64,000 nucleotides of DNA from Hyphomonadaceae bacterium UBA5336 (GCA_002408125.1 DHQO01000002.1:229403-293402); one strand, 5' to 3'; positions 52,381 to 61,398 are shown, counted from the stretch's first letter. Program-made: numbers and translations. The notes: a model not told the origin generated them from the letters alone.

Positions 52381-52995
52381 ATGACTGAAAAGACTGACAC
52401 ACGCGAGCGGATCCTTGAAGCGGCCATGCAGCGCATCATGCACTATGGCTACGCCAAGACCACCATGTCCGAAATCGCGCGGGACTGCGACATGTCCGCC
52501 GGGAACATCTATCGCTTCTTTGCCTCCAAGCTCGACATTGCCGAAGCCATGGCGCGCAAGTTCAACACCGAGATCTACCAGGAATATGCCCGCATCGCGC
52601 GCCTGGACCTGCCGGCTTCTGAACGGCTGAGGCGATTCTTCACTTTCGGCATGGAGAGCACGTTCCAGAAGCTGGATTCCGATGCGAAGATCCTCGAAGT
52701 GGCTGAAGTCCTCTCGGAAAACCGCCCCCTGATGGTCAATGAGGAACTGGCCCAGGAGCGCATCTACCTGGCCAAGATCCTCGAGGATGGCGTGGCCAGC
52801 GGCGAGTTTGCACCGCTGCACGACACCGGTTTCATCGCGGAAATGCTGCAGGTCTCGATCATGAAGTTCCGCTATCCGCAGCTCTTCTCGCGCCTGACAT
52901 TGCCGAAACTGCATCGCGAACTGGACGGTGTGACCTCGATTCTGCTGGCCGGCCTGCGCGCCGGAGTCGAGCCGCGCGAGATAAAGAATGAATGA
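52381..52995 (+). CDS. TetR/AcrR family transcriptional regulator
   Basis: 204 residues from ATG 52381. HTH: RERILEAAMQRIMHYGYAKTTMSEIARDCDMSAGNIYRFFASKLDIAEAMARKF. The C-terminal domain (TEIYQEYARIARLDLPASERLRRFF ... FQKLDSDAKILEVAEVLSENRPLMVNEE) is typical of alphaproteobacterial TetRs that govern envelope or efflux functions. Divergent from gpsA; the following 39-residue membrane peptide gene has a related operator in its promoter, so this TetR probably represses it and itself. Confidence 0.87.
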   Translation: MTEKTDTRERILEAAMQRIMHYGYAKTTMSEIARDCDMSAGNIYRFFASKLDIAEAMARKFNTEIYQEYARIARLDLPASERLRRFFTFGMESTFQKLDSDAKILEVAEVLSENRPLMVNEELAQERIYLAKILEDGVASGEFAPLHDTGFIAEMLQVSIMKFRYPQLFSRLTLPKLHRELDGVTSILLAGLRAGVEPREIKNE

Positions 52996-53012
52996 TAACG
53001 AAATTATTCATT
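52987..53012. promoter_or_regulatory. Dyad AATGAAT-N12-ATTCATT upstream of the small peptide gene
   Basis: The left arm overlaps the last codons of tetR, the right arm lies 79 bases before the peptide start. It shares TTCATTGAT with the site at 52334-52357. Confidence 0.5.
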
Positions 53013-53090
53013 GATTTTTGATCAGAGCTTGGCTATATGGATTTCATGGCAGGCGAGAAGACCTGCCGGACAGACCATCGGAGCCCTCCC

Positions 53091-53210
53091 ATGACCACGC
53101 TTTCAAATTCGAACGAGCTGACCCGCAACCTGATCGGCCTCTTCGCCGCCCTGCCGCTCACCGCCCTGGTGCTCGCCGCGGCGGCCGGCACGATCAGCCT
53201 GATCGGTTAG
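53091..53210 (+). CDS. 39-residue single-span membrane peptide
   Basis: ATG 53091 with GGAG nine bases upstream. A polar N-terminus (MTTLSNSNELTRN) is followed by one hydrophobic helix (LIGLFAALPLTALVLAAAAG) ending TISLIG. It has its own operator upstream and a strong terminator downstream, so it is a self-standing transcription unit; this context makes it more likely to be real than its length alone would. The function is unknown; small peptides of this kind often adjust efflux or envelope complexes. Confidence 0.65.
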   Translation: MTTLSNSNELTRNLIGLFAALPLTALVLAAAAGTISLIG

Positions 53211-53268
53211 ACCAGACCCGAAAAGTTCCCGGCTCGCGTTTCCTCACTCTGTCGCAATGCCGGACTCG

Positions 53269-53302
53269 CCCCGGACCTTCGAAAGGGTCCGGGGTTCTTC
53301 TT
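53269..53302 (+). terminator. Intrinsic terminator after the small peptide gene
   Basis: Perfect stem CCCCGGACC / GGTCCGGGG with an 8-base loop followed by TTCTTCTT. It ends just before the 3-prime end of the convergent DUF3667 gene. Confidence 0.8.
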
Positions 53303-53316
53303 GGATATCAGGCCAG

Positions 53317-54351
53317 TCAGCTGAGATAGACCGCGTAGCCGAGCCCGAAGACGATCAGCATCAGCACCACAATGAGATAGATCGAGTTGGTCACCGTGCC
53401 CTTCACGAGAACGGAATACCAGGGCGAGCCATAGGCCTGCTTGAGCACGGCAAAGGGCTGGATACTGCCCCAGACCAGCGGCATCCAGAAAAACCAGCCG
53501 CCCCCCGGCACATAGGTCAGCGCCAGCGCGATCAGCAGATAGGCATAAAGCGCAGAGTGCATATAGAGGCTCACGACCAGATGGTCGTAGAAATAGAACC
53601 GGCGGCGATAGATATAGACGATGGCCAGCAGCAGCCCGTAGACGATCGGCGCGCCCAGCATGATGCGCGGCACATTGTCCTTCAGCTGGGCCATGAACAG
53701 GCGTGGATCCTGGCTGATCCGCTCAACCGCCTCTTCCATTCGGGGGCCGATGGCGTCTAGCGGCTCGTAGCCGGTATTGAAGCCGTTTCCGTCCTCCTCG
53801 GCACCTTCTTCATCCCCGGGAGCCGCCTCATCAGACGGCGTGGCACCCTCGGCAAGGTCGCCGATATCGCCGGGAATGAGCTCTCCGCCGACATCGTCTG
53901 CGGCGCTATCCTCGTCGGGGCCAGGCTCGTCTGCATCCCCGCCAATCCCGATCCGCACGCCGGGTGGCAGGTTCTCATCCTCCGGGTCTACGGACGCCCC
54001 ACCCAGAATGTCTCCGTTCGCATCGGGCTGCCAGTTGCTGATTTCCGAGGACAGCGAGGCGAACAGGGCGAGGAAATAGAACAGGCTGGTGAAGAGATAC
54101 ATGCGGAACGGCGCGGTATGAGAAGCCCGCTTGCCGTCGAGATAGAGCCGCGCCAGCCGGCCCGGCCAGAGTAGGAGCAGGCCGACCGAGCGAAACAGCT
54201 TGCTGTCGATCGCCAGCGTATCGATCAGTACATCCTGCACGAGACCGATCACCGGCCGGCGGATTTCCTTGCCCCGCTGACCGCACTCGCCGCAGAAATC
54301 GTTTTCCAGAACTGCGCCGCAATTCTTGCAGACGGGCAATTCGCTCGACAT
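53317..54351 (-). CDS. DUF3667 membrane protein with N-terminal zinc ribbon
   Basis: 344 residues. N-terminal zinc finger of two C-x2-C pairs (CKNCG and CGECG) directly at residues 8-24, then DUF3667-type segments: an amphipathic region (VQDVLIDTLAIDSKLFRS), TM helices near 95-110 and 235-345, and a long acidic insertion (about 115-190) rich in Asp/Glu/Gly between the first and second membrane parts. The family is common in alphaproteobacteria and has no known function. The acidic loop length is unusual and could be periplasmic. Not obviously linked to the TetR/peptide unit, with which it is convergent. Confidence 0.8.
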   Translation of the reverse strand: MSSELPVCKNCGAVLENDFCGECGQRGKEIRRPVIGLVQDVLIDTLAIDSKLFRSVGLLLLWPGRLARLYLDGKRASHTAPFRMYLFTSLFYFLALFASLSSEISNWQPDANGDILGGASVDPEDENLPPGVRIGIGGDADEPGPDEDSAADDVGGELIPGDIGDLAEGATPSDEAAPGDEEGAEEDGNGFNTGYEPLDAIGPRMEEAVERISQDPRLFMAQLKDNVPRIMLGAPIVYGLLLAIVYIYRRRFYFYDHLVVSLYMHSALYAYLLIALALTYVPGGGWFFWMPLVWGSIQPFAVLKQAYGSPWYSVLVKGTVTNSIYLIVVLMLIVFGLGYAVYLS

Positions 54352-54408
54352 GCCGGTATCCCCTCCGGACTGGTAACCGGAAAGTGCTACGCTGCACCGG
54401 CGAGTGCA

Positions 54409-55479
54409 TCAAGCCTTGGCGCCGCGCTTGCCCCCGCCATAGGCCGGATCCCGGGCCGCTGCCAACTCGTCGAGCGGCCAGCGCGGCCGGGCGCGCACGG
54501 TGAGGCCGTCTTCCGGGGCAAGGCCTGCGGCAAGCCGTTCGGCGCCCGCCAGCGCGATCATGGCGGCATTGTCGGTGCAGTATTTCAGCGGCGGGGCGAT
54601 GAGGCGCGCACCGGCGGCCTCGGCGACGCTGTCGAGCGCACCGCGAATGGCACGATTGGCCGCCACGCCGCCGGCCACGACAAGACGCTGCTCGCCGGTC
54701 ATCTCCAGCGCGCGGCGGGTCTTATCGGCCAGCACATCGCAGACAGCGGCCTGGAAGCTGGCGCAGAGATCCGCAGCATCAACGCCTTCATCGGCGGCGC
54801 GCGCGACAGCGGTCTTCAGGCCGGCAAAGCTCATATCGAGACCGGGTCGGTTCAAAAGTGGGCGCGGCAGATCCACCGCCTGTGGGTTACCGCCCTCGGC
54901 CATGCGCTCGACGGCCGGTCCGCCGGGAAAGCCAAGACCGAGTTTCTTGGCTGTCTTGTCGAAGGCCTCGCCGGCCGCATCATCGATGGTGGTGCCGAGC
55001 CGGACATAGTCGCCGAGCCCGCGCACCTGCAGGAACTGGCAATGCCCGCCGCTGACCAGCAGGAGGAGATACGGAAAGGGACAGTCTTCGGTGAGGCGCG
55101 GGGAAAGGGCGTGGCCCTCCAGGTGGTTCACCGGGATGAAGGGGACGCCGGTCGCCTGGGCCACGGCCTTCCCGGTCATCAGGCCGACCAGTACCCCACC
55201 GATCAGGCCCGGCCCGGAGGTCGCGGCCACGCCATCGAGATCGCCATAGCCGATGCCGGCGGCGTCCATGGCGCGCTGCACGGAGAGATCGGCCAGATCG
55301 GCATGAGCGCGCGCGGCGATTTCCGGCACCACCCCGCCATAGGGCGCATGCGCCTCGGTCTGGCTGCGCACGGTCTCGCCGAGAATCTCTACCCGTCTGC
55401 CGTCCAGGCGCAGGACGGCCGCCGCGGTCTCGTCGCAGCTCGTCTCGATGCCGAGAACCGTGACGGCCCTATCAGGCAT
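54409..55479 (-). CDS. tsaD: tRNA N6-adenosine threonylcarbamoyltransferase TsaD
   Basis: 356 residues. Transfers the threonylcarbamoyl group to A37 of ANN-decoding tRNAs. Motifs: VLGIETSCDETAAAVL, the metal-binding VNHLEGHALSPRL, FPYLLLLVSGGHCQ, GLGFPGGPAVERMAEGG, MSFAGLKTAVAR and VVAGGVAANRAIRGAL. Its start overlaps the 3-prime end of the quinone oxidoreductase gene by eight bases. Normal length. Confidence 0.96.
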   Translation of the reverse strand: MPDRAVTVLGIETSCDETAAAVLRLDGRRVEILGETVRSQTEAHAPYGGVVPEIAARAHADLADLSVQRAMDAAGIGYGDLDGVAATSGPGLIGGVLVGLMTGKAVAQATGVPFIPVNHLEGHALSPRLTEDCPFPYLLLLVSGGHCQFLQVRGLGDYVRLGTTIDDAAGEAFDKTAKKLGLGFPGGPAVERMAEGGNPQAVDLPRPLLNRPGLDMSFAGLKTAVARAADEGVDAADLCASFQAAVCDVLADKTRRALEMTGEQRLVVAGGVAANRAIRGALDSVAEAAGARLIAPPLKYCTDNAAMIALAGAERLAAGLAPEDGLTVRARPRWPLDELAAARDPAYGGGKRGAKA

Positions 55480-56452
55480 TGCGGGTCAGCACGATCTTGC
55501 CGACATGACCGCCCTCGGTCATGCGGGCATGGGCCGCCTCGGCCTCGACCAGCGGGAAGGTGGAATCCACGATGGTGCGGATCCGGCCGGTCTCGACATG
55601 GTCCCAGAACATGGTCTCGACCGCATCGCGCAGCTCCTGCTTTTCCGCCGCGGTGCGCGCGCGCAGGGTCGTACCGGTAAGAATGCCGCGCTTGAGCATC
55701 AGCCGCATCAGGTTGAGCTCGACCACCGGGCCGTTCTGGTAGGCGATATTGCAGATCCGCCCGTTCAGCTTGATGATGTCGAGATGCTTGGCGACATAGT
55801 CGCCGCCGACCATGTCGAGCACAACATCCACGCCGCCGCGCTTCTGGGCGGCCTCGGCGAAGTCTTCCTCGCGATAATTGATCGCCACATCGGCGCCGAG
55901 ATCGGTAATCACCGCACATTTCTCCGCGCTGCCGGCGGTCGAGAGGATGAGGCCGGCGCCGGCCAGCTTGGCCATCTGGATCGCCATCACGCCGATCCCG
56001 CTGGTCCCGCCCTGGCACAGGAAGGTCTCGCCCTCCTTCAGCTCGCAGCGCTGGAAGACATTGGCGTAAACCGTCATCATCGCCTCGGCGAGGCAGGCGC
56101 CTTCAACAAAATCCATCGCATCCGGCAGCGGCAGCACGCTGCCTTCGTCCACGGCCACGGCCTCGGCATAGCCCCCGCCGGCGAGCAGCGCGCAGACCCG
56201 GTCGCCGACCTTCCAGCGCGTGACACCGTTTCCGACCTCCGCAATCACGCCGGCACATTCCAGGCCCATGGTCTGCGGCGCGCCGGGCGGGGGCGGATAC
56301 ATGCCCCTGCGCTGGAGGAGGTCTGCCCGGTTCAGGCCGGCCGCACGCATGTCGATGATGACCTCCTGCGGGCCGGGCTCCGGCCGCGCGATCGGCTGTA
56401 GCGCCAGCGGCGAATCGGGGGTTGTGGCGATGGCGAGCATGGTGTCGGCCAT
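55472..56452 (-). CDS. NAD(P)H quinone oxidoreductase, zinc-independent MDR (PIG3/QorA-like)
   Basis: 326 residues from ATG 56452 (GGAGCCC upstream). Medium-chain dehydrogenase fold: PGPQEVIIDMRAAGLNRADLLQRRGMYPPPPGAPQTMGLECAGVI, GDRVCALLAGGGYAEAVAVDE, the nucleotide motif CQGGTSGIGVMAIQMAK, GVDVVLDMVGGDYVAKHL. It is most like the PIG3/tumour-protein-53-inducible group of quinone reductases. Zinc-binding cysteines of the alcohol dehydrogenases are absent, as expected for quinone reductases. Upstream divergent neighbour is the DUF1192/rcdA pair. Confidence 0.88.
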   Translation of the reverse strand: MADTMLAIATTPDSPLALQPIARPEPGPQEVIIDMRAAGLNRADLLQRRGMYPPPPGAPQTMGLECAGVIAEVGNGVTRWKVGDRVCALLAGGGYAEAVAVDEGSVLPLPDAMDFVEGACLAEAMMTVYANVFQRCELKEGETFLCQGGTSGIGVMAIQMAKLAGAGLILSTAGSAEKCAVITDLGADVAINYREEDFAEAAQKRGGVDVVLDMVGGDYVAKHLDIIKLNGRICNIAYQNGPVVELNLMRLMLKRGILTGTTLRARTAAEKQELRDAVETMFWDHVETGRIRTIVDSTFPLVEAEAAHARMTEGGHVGKIVLTRNA

Positions 56453-56549
56453 GAAGGGCTCCGGGGCTGCCGGCAGTGTCAGGACGCGTTGCGCGCCGTG
56501 CCGAGATAAGGTTTCATGGCTCAAGGTAAGCAAAGCGGAGGCGGTATCA

Positions 56550-56729
56550 ATGGACGATCTGGACCCCATCCTCTCGACACGCCCCCAGGCGCTGGAGGAC
56601 ATGTCAGTCGATGAGCTGAAAGCCCGAATCACCGCATTGCAGGCCGAGATCGAAGCGTGCGAGAGAGAGATCGGGAAGAAGGAAGCCCACAAATCGGCGG
56701 CCGATGCGCTGTTCGGCGGTCGAGGTTAA
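56550..56729 (+). CDS. DUF1192 family protein
   Basis: 59 residues from ATG 56550 with GGAGGCGG upstream. MDDLDPILSTRPQALEDMS leads into a short coiled coil (VDELKARITALQAEIEACEREIGKKEAHKSAADALF), the DUF1192 signature. The family is found in alphaproteobacteria next to rcdA-like genes and is of unknown function. 61 bases separate it from the rcdA start. Confidence 0.85.
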   Translation: MDDLDPILSTRPQALEDMSVDELKARITALQAEIEACEREIGKKEAHKSAADALFGGRG

Positions 56730-56790
56730 CGGCTGGGAAACAGGCACGGAAATAGCATGGCAGCGCACTGGAGCGAACAAGGGCGACCTG

Positions 56791-57333
56791 ATGGGCGAAC
56801 GCGTAGTTGAAGCAGAAGGCCGGGACGGCCCGTCCGATTTCACGGGCGGACAGCTCTTCGAACACGTCTTTGCCGAGGGCATGGCGCTGGTCGAGCAGGC
56901 CGCGGCCTATCTCGACGGCCCCGGTCGCACCGAATCGAAAAAGCTTACGCGCGAAGCGGGCCTGACCTATGCCTCCTGGAGCATGGAACTGACCACACGC
57001 CTGATGCAGGCGGCCAGCTGGCTTGTCATGCAGAAGGCCGTGCGCGACGGCGACATGAAGTCCGAAGAAGCACTGGCGCCGAAATACCGCATGGTGCGCG
57101 AGGCCCCGCCGCTGGACGCCTCGGCCCAGGTCAGCAATGGACTGCCGACCCGCTTTCTGGAGCTGGTGAGCGAATCCGAGGCGCTGTATGACCGGATCTG
57201 CCGGATCGATGCCTCGATCTATGGCAGCAAGACTTCCGGCCAGAGCCCGGTGAACCTGCAGATCGAACGCCTCAAGGCTGCCGCCGAAACCGGCGCCTTC
57301 GACCCGCTGCAGGTCTGGCGCAAGCTGCGCTAG
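56791..57333 (+). CDS. rcdA: RcdA family (DUF1465) proteolytic adaptor
   Basis: 180 residues from ATG 56791 with AAGGGCG nearby. The DUF1465 pattern is evident: FTGGQLFEHVFAEGMALVEQAAAYLDGPGRTESKKLTREAGLTYASWSMELTTRLMQAASWLVMQKAV, then RFLELVSESEALYDRICRIDASIY. In Caulobacter, RcdA brings CtrA and other substrates to ClpXP with CpdR and PopA. Presence here argues for an alphaproteobacterium with a CtrA-based cell cycle. The preceding DUF1192 gene is a usual partner. Confidence 0.88.
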   Translation: MGERVVEAEGRDGPSDFTGGQLFEHVFAEGMALVEQAAAYLDGPGRTESKKLTREAGLTYASWSMELTTRLMQAASWLVMQKAVRDGDMKSEEALAPKYRMVREAPPLDASAQVSNGLPTRFLELVSESEALYDRICRIDASIYGSKTSGQSPVNLQIERLKAAAETGAFDPLQVWRKLR

Positions 57334-57386
57334 GCAGCCTCTACGTCACATCTTGCCAATTTGCCGGCCTCAGGCACCATGCCGGC

Positions 57387-57770
57387 ATGTTCAGCCATGT
57401 CACCCTCGGTACGAATGATTTTGCCCGCGCCAAACCCTTCTGGCAGGCGGTAACGGGCGTACTGGAACTGCCCGTCCTGTTCGAATATCCCGGCGGCATT
57501 GCCTATGGCACGCCAACGGGACCGAAAATCTTCATCGGCCCGGCCTTTGACGGCCAGCCGGCAACGGTCGGCAATGGCACCCATGTCGCCTTCCTCGCGA
57601 AGGCCCGCACGCAGGTGGACGCTTTCCACGCCGCCGCGCTCGCCAATGGCGGCACGGATGAAGGCCCGCCCGGCCCGCGTCCGCACTATCATCCCAATTA
57701 TTACGGCGCCTATGTCCGCGATCCGGACGGCAACAAGCTCCAGGCCGTGTGCCATTCCAAGAACGGGTGA
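57387..57770 (+). CDS. VOC (glyoxalase-like) family protein
   Basis: 127 residues, one VOC module pair: MFSHVTLGTNDFARAKPFWQAVTGVL, GTHVAFLAKARTQVDAFHAAALANGG, and YGAYVRDPDGNKLQAVCH. Metal ligands typical of glyoxalase I (His, Glu) are only partly present. It belongs to a common family of small lyase- or resistance-like proteins with no assigned reaction. Only 4 bases separate it from the following GFA-family gene, so the two are probably co-transcribed. Confidence 0.8.
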   Translation: MFSHVTLGTNDFARAKPFWQAVTGVLELPVLFEYPGGIAYGTPTGPKIFIGPAFDGQPATVGNGTHVAFLAKARTQVDAFHAAALANGGTDEGPPGPRPHYHPNYYGAYVRDPDGNKLQAVCHSKNG

Positions 57771-57774
57771 CCGA

Positions 57775-58191
57775 ATGAGTTCAGGCCACCAGCCACTCGA
57801 AGGAGGGTGCCATTGCGGCGCCGTACGCTACCGGGTTTCCCAGCCGACCACCGGTTCCATGATCTGTCACTGCCATACCTGCCGCAAGACCAGCGGCGCG
57901 CCGGTCGTCGCCTGGATATCGGTGCCGCGCGAAGGGCTGTCCTTCCTGCAGGGCCGTCCAGGCCGTTACACCTCATCGGAAGGAGTCGAGCGCGGTTTCT
58001 GCGGAAAATGCGGCACGCACCTGACATATGCAACCGAAGACGAGCCGGACTCCATAGACCTGACCACCGCCAGCCTGGACGATCCCGAACGCGCGCCGCC
58101 TACCCATCATTCCTGGCTGAGCGACAATATCGACTGGGTAACATTCGGCGATGGCCTGCCTCAGTTCAGGCGGTCCCGCTCGGACGGCTAG
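57775..58191 (+). CDS. GFA (glutathione-dependent formaldehyde-activating)-like zinc protein
   Basis: 138 residues. Zinc-binding cysteines lie in three blocks: GGCHCGAVRY (20s), MICHCHTCRKTSGA (40s) and GFCGKCGTHLTY (80s). This matches the Gfa/CENP-V family, whose founding member speeds formation of S-hydroxymethylglutathione; most members are uncharacterised. It follows the VOC gene after 4 bases and is convergent with arsC. Confidence 0.85.
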   Translation: MSSGHQPLEGGCHCGAVRYRVSQPTTGSMICHCHTCRKTSGAPVVAWISVPREGLSFLQGRPGRYTSSEGVERGFCGKCGTHLTYATEDEPDSIDLTTASLDDPERAPPTHHSWLSDNIDWVTFGDGLPQFRRSRSDG

Positions 58192-58201
58192 CAAAGCCGG
58201 T

Positions 58202-58615
58202 TCACGGCGCCCAGACCAGTTCGCCGTCTTCCTTGTAGACCGCCTCGGTCGGGCGCGCCTCCAGCAGGTCGAGCACCACCTCGCTCGGCCGGCAGAGCTT
58301 CACGCCTTTCGGCGTCGCCACGATCGGTCGGTTGACCAGCACGGGGTGCTCCAGCATGGCCGCGAGGATCGTCTCGCCCGGCACGCCCGCTTCGAGGAGG
58401 CCCAGCTCGACCGCCGGCGACTTGGTCTCGCGCAGGGCCGCGCGCGGCGTGAGGCCGGCGGCGGCAAACAGCGCGAGCAGTTGCGGGCGCGTCCAGCCGG
58501 TGTCGAGATACGCGACAATCTCCGGCGCATAACCGGCCGCCTTCACAATCGCGACAACATTGCGTGAGGTGCCGCAGGCCGGATTGTGATGGATCACCAC
58601 AGGGAAATCGCTCAT
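58202..58615 (-). CDS. arsC: Arsenate reductase, glutaredoxin-dependent ArsC type
   Basis: 137 residues. ArsC/Spx-type fold: VVIHHNPACGTSRNVVAIVK with the catalytic cysteine, YLDTGWTRPQLLALFAAAGLTPRAALR, and the arginine-bearing LVNRPIVATPKGVKLCRPSE. Reduces arsenate to arsenite using glutathione/glutaredoxin. Its start overlaps the upstream aquaporin-like gene by four bases (ATGA), so the pair makes arsenite and lets it leave. Confidence 0.9.
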   Translation of the reverse strand: MSDFPVVIHHNPACGTSRNVVAIVKAAGYAPEIVAYLDTGWTRPQLLALFAAAGLTPRAALRETKSPAVELGLLEAGVPGETILAAMLEHPVLVNRPIVATPKGVKLCRPSEVVLDLLEARPTEAVYKEDGELVWAP

Positions 58616-59283
58616 GCCTCATCCTTCCTTGCCGGCGGGAAGAGTAGCGCGCAAACGCCCGTGGCCAAAGCTGCGCCGAGAAACTGGCCAAGGAAAAAAC
58701 CCGGAATATCGGCCGGGCGCACGCCGGCAAAGGTGTCGGTCAGGGCGCGCGAGACGGTGATGGCCGGGTTGGCGAAACTGGTCGAGGCCGTCCACCAATA
58801 GCCCGCCGTGATGACCAGCGCGACAGCAGCGGGTACCGCTTTCGGCGCATACCGGATCGCCCCGAAAATCGCGAAGACCAGCGCGAAGGTGGCCACGCCT
58901 TCGGCCAGTATCTTGGCCGCGCCGGAGCGGTCTGTCGTCGCGATCTGGATCAGCGGCAGCTCGAACATGGCATGGGCAAGCCAGGCCCCGGCGACACAGC
59001 CCGCCACCTGCATGGCGACATAGGCCAGGCCCATCGCGGGCGAGATTTCCCGGCGCAGGGCGAAGGCGAGTGTCACGGCAGGATTGAAATGGGCGCCCGA
59101 CACCGGCCCGAGCACGGCCACAAGCACCCACAGGATCGCCCCGGTGGCCGCCGTGTTGCCGATCAGCGCCACGCCGTCATTGCCGCCGGCCACATCCACA
59201 GCAAGGATCCCCGAGCCGATGACAACGCCTGACAGAAAGAGCGAGCCCAGGGCTTCGGCCAGAAGCCGCCGCGCGATACCCAT
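58612..59283 (-). CDS. aqpS: MIP-family channel, probable arsenite channel (AqpS/GlpF-like)
   Basis: 223 residues, six membrane segments and two NPA boxes: AHFNPAVTLAFALRRE and SFANPAITVSRALTDTF, the latter followed by the usual arginine region. A short aquaglyceroporin-like channel directly upstream of arsC (four-base overlap) is known from Sinorhizobium meliloti, where AqpS releases arsenite formed by ArsC. No arsR repressor was seen beside it, so regulation is unclear. Confidence 0.85.
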   Translation of the reverse strand: MGIARRLLAEALGSLFLSGVVIGSGILAVDVAGGNDGVALIGNTAATGAILWVLVAVLGPVSGAHFNPAVTLAFALRREISPAMGLAYVAMQVAGCVAGAWLAHAMFELPLIQIATTDRSGAAKILAEGVATFALVFAIFGAIRYAPKAVPAAVALVITAGYWWTASTSFANPAITVSRALTDTFAGVRPADIPGFFLGQFLGAALATGVCALLFPPARKDEA

Positions 59284-59391
59284 GCACTCCCTCCCCCGTC
59301 AGGCGTCCGGGCTGACCTATTTCGCCGCTGGCGCCACGTCAATTGCGCTTGCCCCTTACACCCGCCCCACGCGCGCGCTATGTCGTGAAAC

Positions 59392-61395
59392 ATGAGCAAA
59401 GCGCCCGAAGATACCGCCTATGACCTGTTCAAGCAGGCTCTCGCCACCGTAGCCAAGGCCATGGGCGGGGACCGCGACACCGAGGTCAGCTTCTCCAATG
59501 ACGGACCGCGCGCCACCAAGGAGCGCATCGTGTTGCCTTCGCCCCCGCGCGAACTCTCGCCGGGGCAGGCCGCACGCGCCCGCGGCATGGCCGATGCGCT
59601 GGCCCTGCGGCTGGCGCACCATAACGAGGCCGCGCATGCCAAACACCGCCCCCAGGGCGACATTCCTCGTGCAGTGTATGAAGCCGCCGAGCGCGCGCGA
59701 GTGGAAAGCATCGGCGCCCGGGCCATGTCCGGCACGGCGGAAAACCTCGATGCGGCCCTCATAGAGCGCTGCGAGCGCGAGGGTTTTACCCGCATGGAAG
59801 ACCGCCAGGACGCCCCGCTCGCCCCGGCGCTGGAATTCCTGCTGCGCGAGAAGCTGACAGGCCGGCCCCTGCCGAAGGAGGCTGAAGGCATTGCCTCGCT
59901 CTGGCGCGAAGAGGTTGAGGCCAAGGCCGGCGGCGCGATCGAGAAGCTGGTCGATCAGCTTTCCGACCAGGCCGCGTTCGCCCGCACCGTGCGCGAAATG
60001 ATCCGCGACCTCACCGCCGGCGAAGAGACCGGCGACCCGGAAGAGGCCTCCGATGACGAGGCCGAGGCCGACCAGAACGAGGACACCACCCAGGACACCG
60101 GCGACAATGACAGCCCGGAAGAGGCCACCGGCTCGACCACCGAACAGCTCGAAGCCGGCGAAGGCGAGGAGACCGAGGGCGAGGAGACCAATGTCCAGGT
60201 CGAGGCCGACGATGACATGATGGCCGACGACACCCCGGACGATAGCGATGACGGCGCCCAGCCCGTGCGCCCGAATTTCCGCGACGGGGACGATACGCGC
60301 GAGTTCGGCTACAAGGTCTTCACCCGCCAGTTCGACGAGGTCGCCAGTGCGCCGGACCTGTGCGATGCGGAGGAACTCACGCGCCTGCGCGCCTATCTCG
60401 ACCACCAGCTGCAGGGCCTGCAGGGCGCGGTGGCCAAGCTCGCCAACAAGCTGCAGCGCCGCCTGATGGCCCAGCAGAACCGGTCCTGGAGCTTCGACCT
60501 GGAAGAAGGCGTGCTCGATACTGCGCGCCTTACCCGCGTCGTCACCGATCCGACCGCGCCGCTCTCCTTCAAGCAGGAAGATGACAGCGAATTCCGCGAC
60601 ACGGTGGTGACGCTGCTCCTGGACAATTCCGGCTCCATGCGCGGCCGGCCGATCATGGTCGCGGCCCTGTGCGCCGATATCCTGGCGCGCACGCTGGAGC
60701 GCTGCGCGGTGAAGACCGAAATTCTCGGCTTTACCACAAAGGCGTGGAAGGGCGGTCTCTCGCGCGAGGCCTGGGTGAAGGCCAACAAGCCGGCGGCGCC
60801 GGGTCGCCTGAATGACCTGCGCCATATCATCTACAAGTCCGCCGACGCCCCCTGGCGCCGCGCGCGCCGCAATCTCGGCCTGATGATGCGCGAGGGCCTC
60901 TTAAAGGAGAATATCGACGGCGAGGCCCTGCTCTGGGCCCATGACCGGCTGATCGCCCGGCCGGAGCAGCGCAAGATCCTGATGGTGATTTCCGACGGCG
61001 CGCCGGTCGACGATTCCACGCTCAGCGTGAATGTCGGCAATTATCTCGAACGCCATCTGCGCCAGGTGATCGCCGAGATCGAGAACAAGAGCCCGGTGGA
61101 ACTGATCGCCATCGGCATCGGCCACGATGTCACGCGCTACTATCAGCGCGCGGTGACAATCGTGGACGCCGAACAGCTCGGCGGCGCGATGACCGAACAG
61201 CTGGCTGCCCTGTTCGACCCGGACGGGCCACACCCGGAAGCCATGGCCGTCCCGCCGCTGACGGAAAAGCTCGCCGGGGGCACGGCGGTTTCCGGCTCAG
61301 GCGCCGGCGCACCAAGCTATGGCCGCGGCAAGGTCGATCTCGGCCGCACGGTGAAGAAGACGAGCCTGCAGGAAGTGAAGGGCTCGCGGGGTTAG
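59392..61395 (+). CDS. cobT: Cobaltochelatase subunit CobT-like
   Basis: 667 residues. N-terminal helical region, an extended acidic segment (about 205-305, mostly Asp/Glu/Thr), then a C-terminal von Willebrand A domain with the MIDAS start LLLDNSGSMRGRPIMVAALCADIL and further residues in LMVISDGAPVDDSTL. CobT with CobS forms the AAA+ part of the aerobic cobaltochelatase; CobT also occurs in alphaproteobacteria as a paired AAA/VWA chaperone with CobS alone. CobS is not in this window, so the exact job is open. Length slightly above the usual 600-640 because of the acidic linker. Confidence 0.88.
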   Translation: MSKAPEDTAYDLFKQALATVAKAMGGDRDTEVSFSNDGPRATKERIVLPSPPRELSPGQAARARGMADALALRLAHHNEAAHAKHRPQGDIPRAVYEAAERARVESIGARAMSGTAENLDAALIERCEREGFTRMEDRQDAPLAPALEFLLREKLTGRPLPKEAEGIASLWREEVEAKAGGAIEKLVDQLSDQAAFARTVREMIRDLTAGEETGDPEEASDDEAEADQNEDTTQDTGDNDSPEEATGSTTEQLEAGEGEETEGEETNVQVEADDDMMADDTPDDSDDGAQPVRPNFRDGDDTREFGYKVFTRQFDEVASAPDLCDAEELTRLRAYLDHQLQGLQGAVAKLANKLQRRLMAQQNRSWSFDLEEGVLDTARLTRVVTDPTAPLSFKQEDDSEFRDTVVTLLLDNSGSMRGRPIMVAALCADILARTLERCAVKTEILGFTTKAWKGGLSREAWVKANKPAAPGRLNDLRHIIYKSADAPWRRARRNLGLMMREGLLKENIDGEALLWAHDRLIARPEQRKILMVISDGAPVDDSTLSVNVGNYLERHLRQVIAEIENKSPVELIAIGIGHDVTRYYQRAVTIVDAEQLGGAMTEQLAALFDPDGPHPEAMAVPPLTEKLAGGTAVSGSGAGAPSYGRGKVDLGRTVKKTSLQEVKGSRG

Positions 61396-61398
61396 CGC

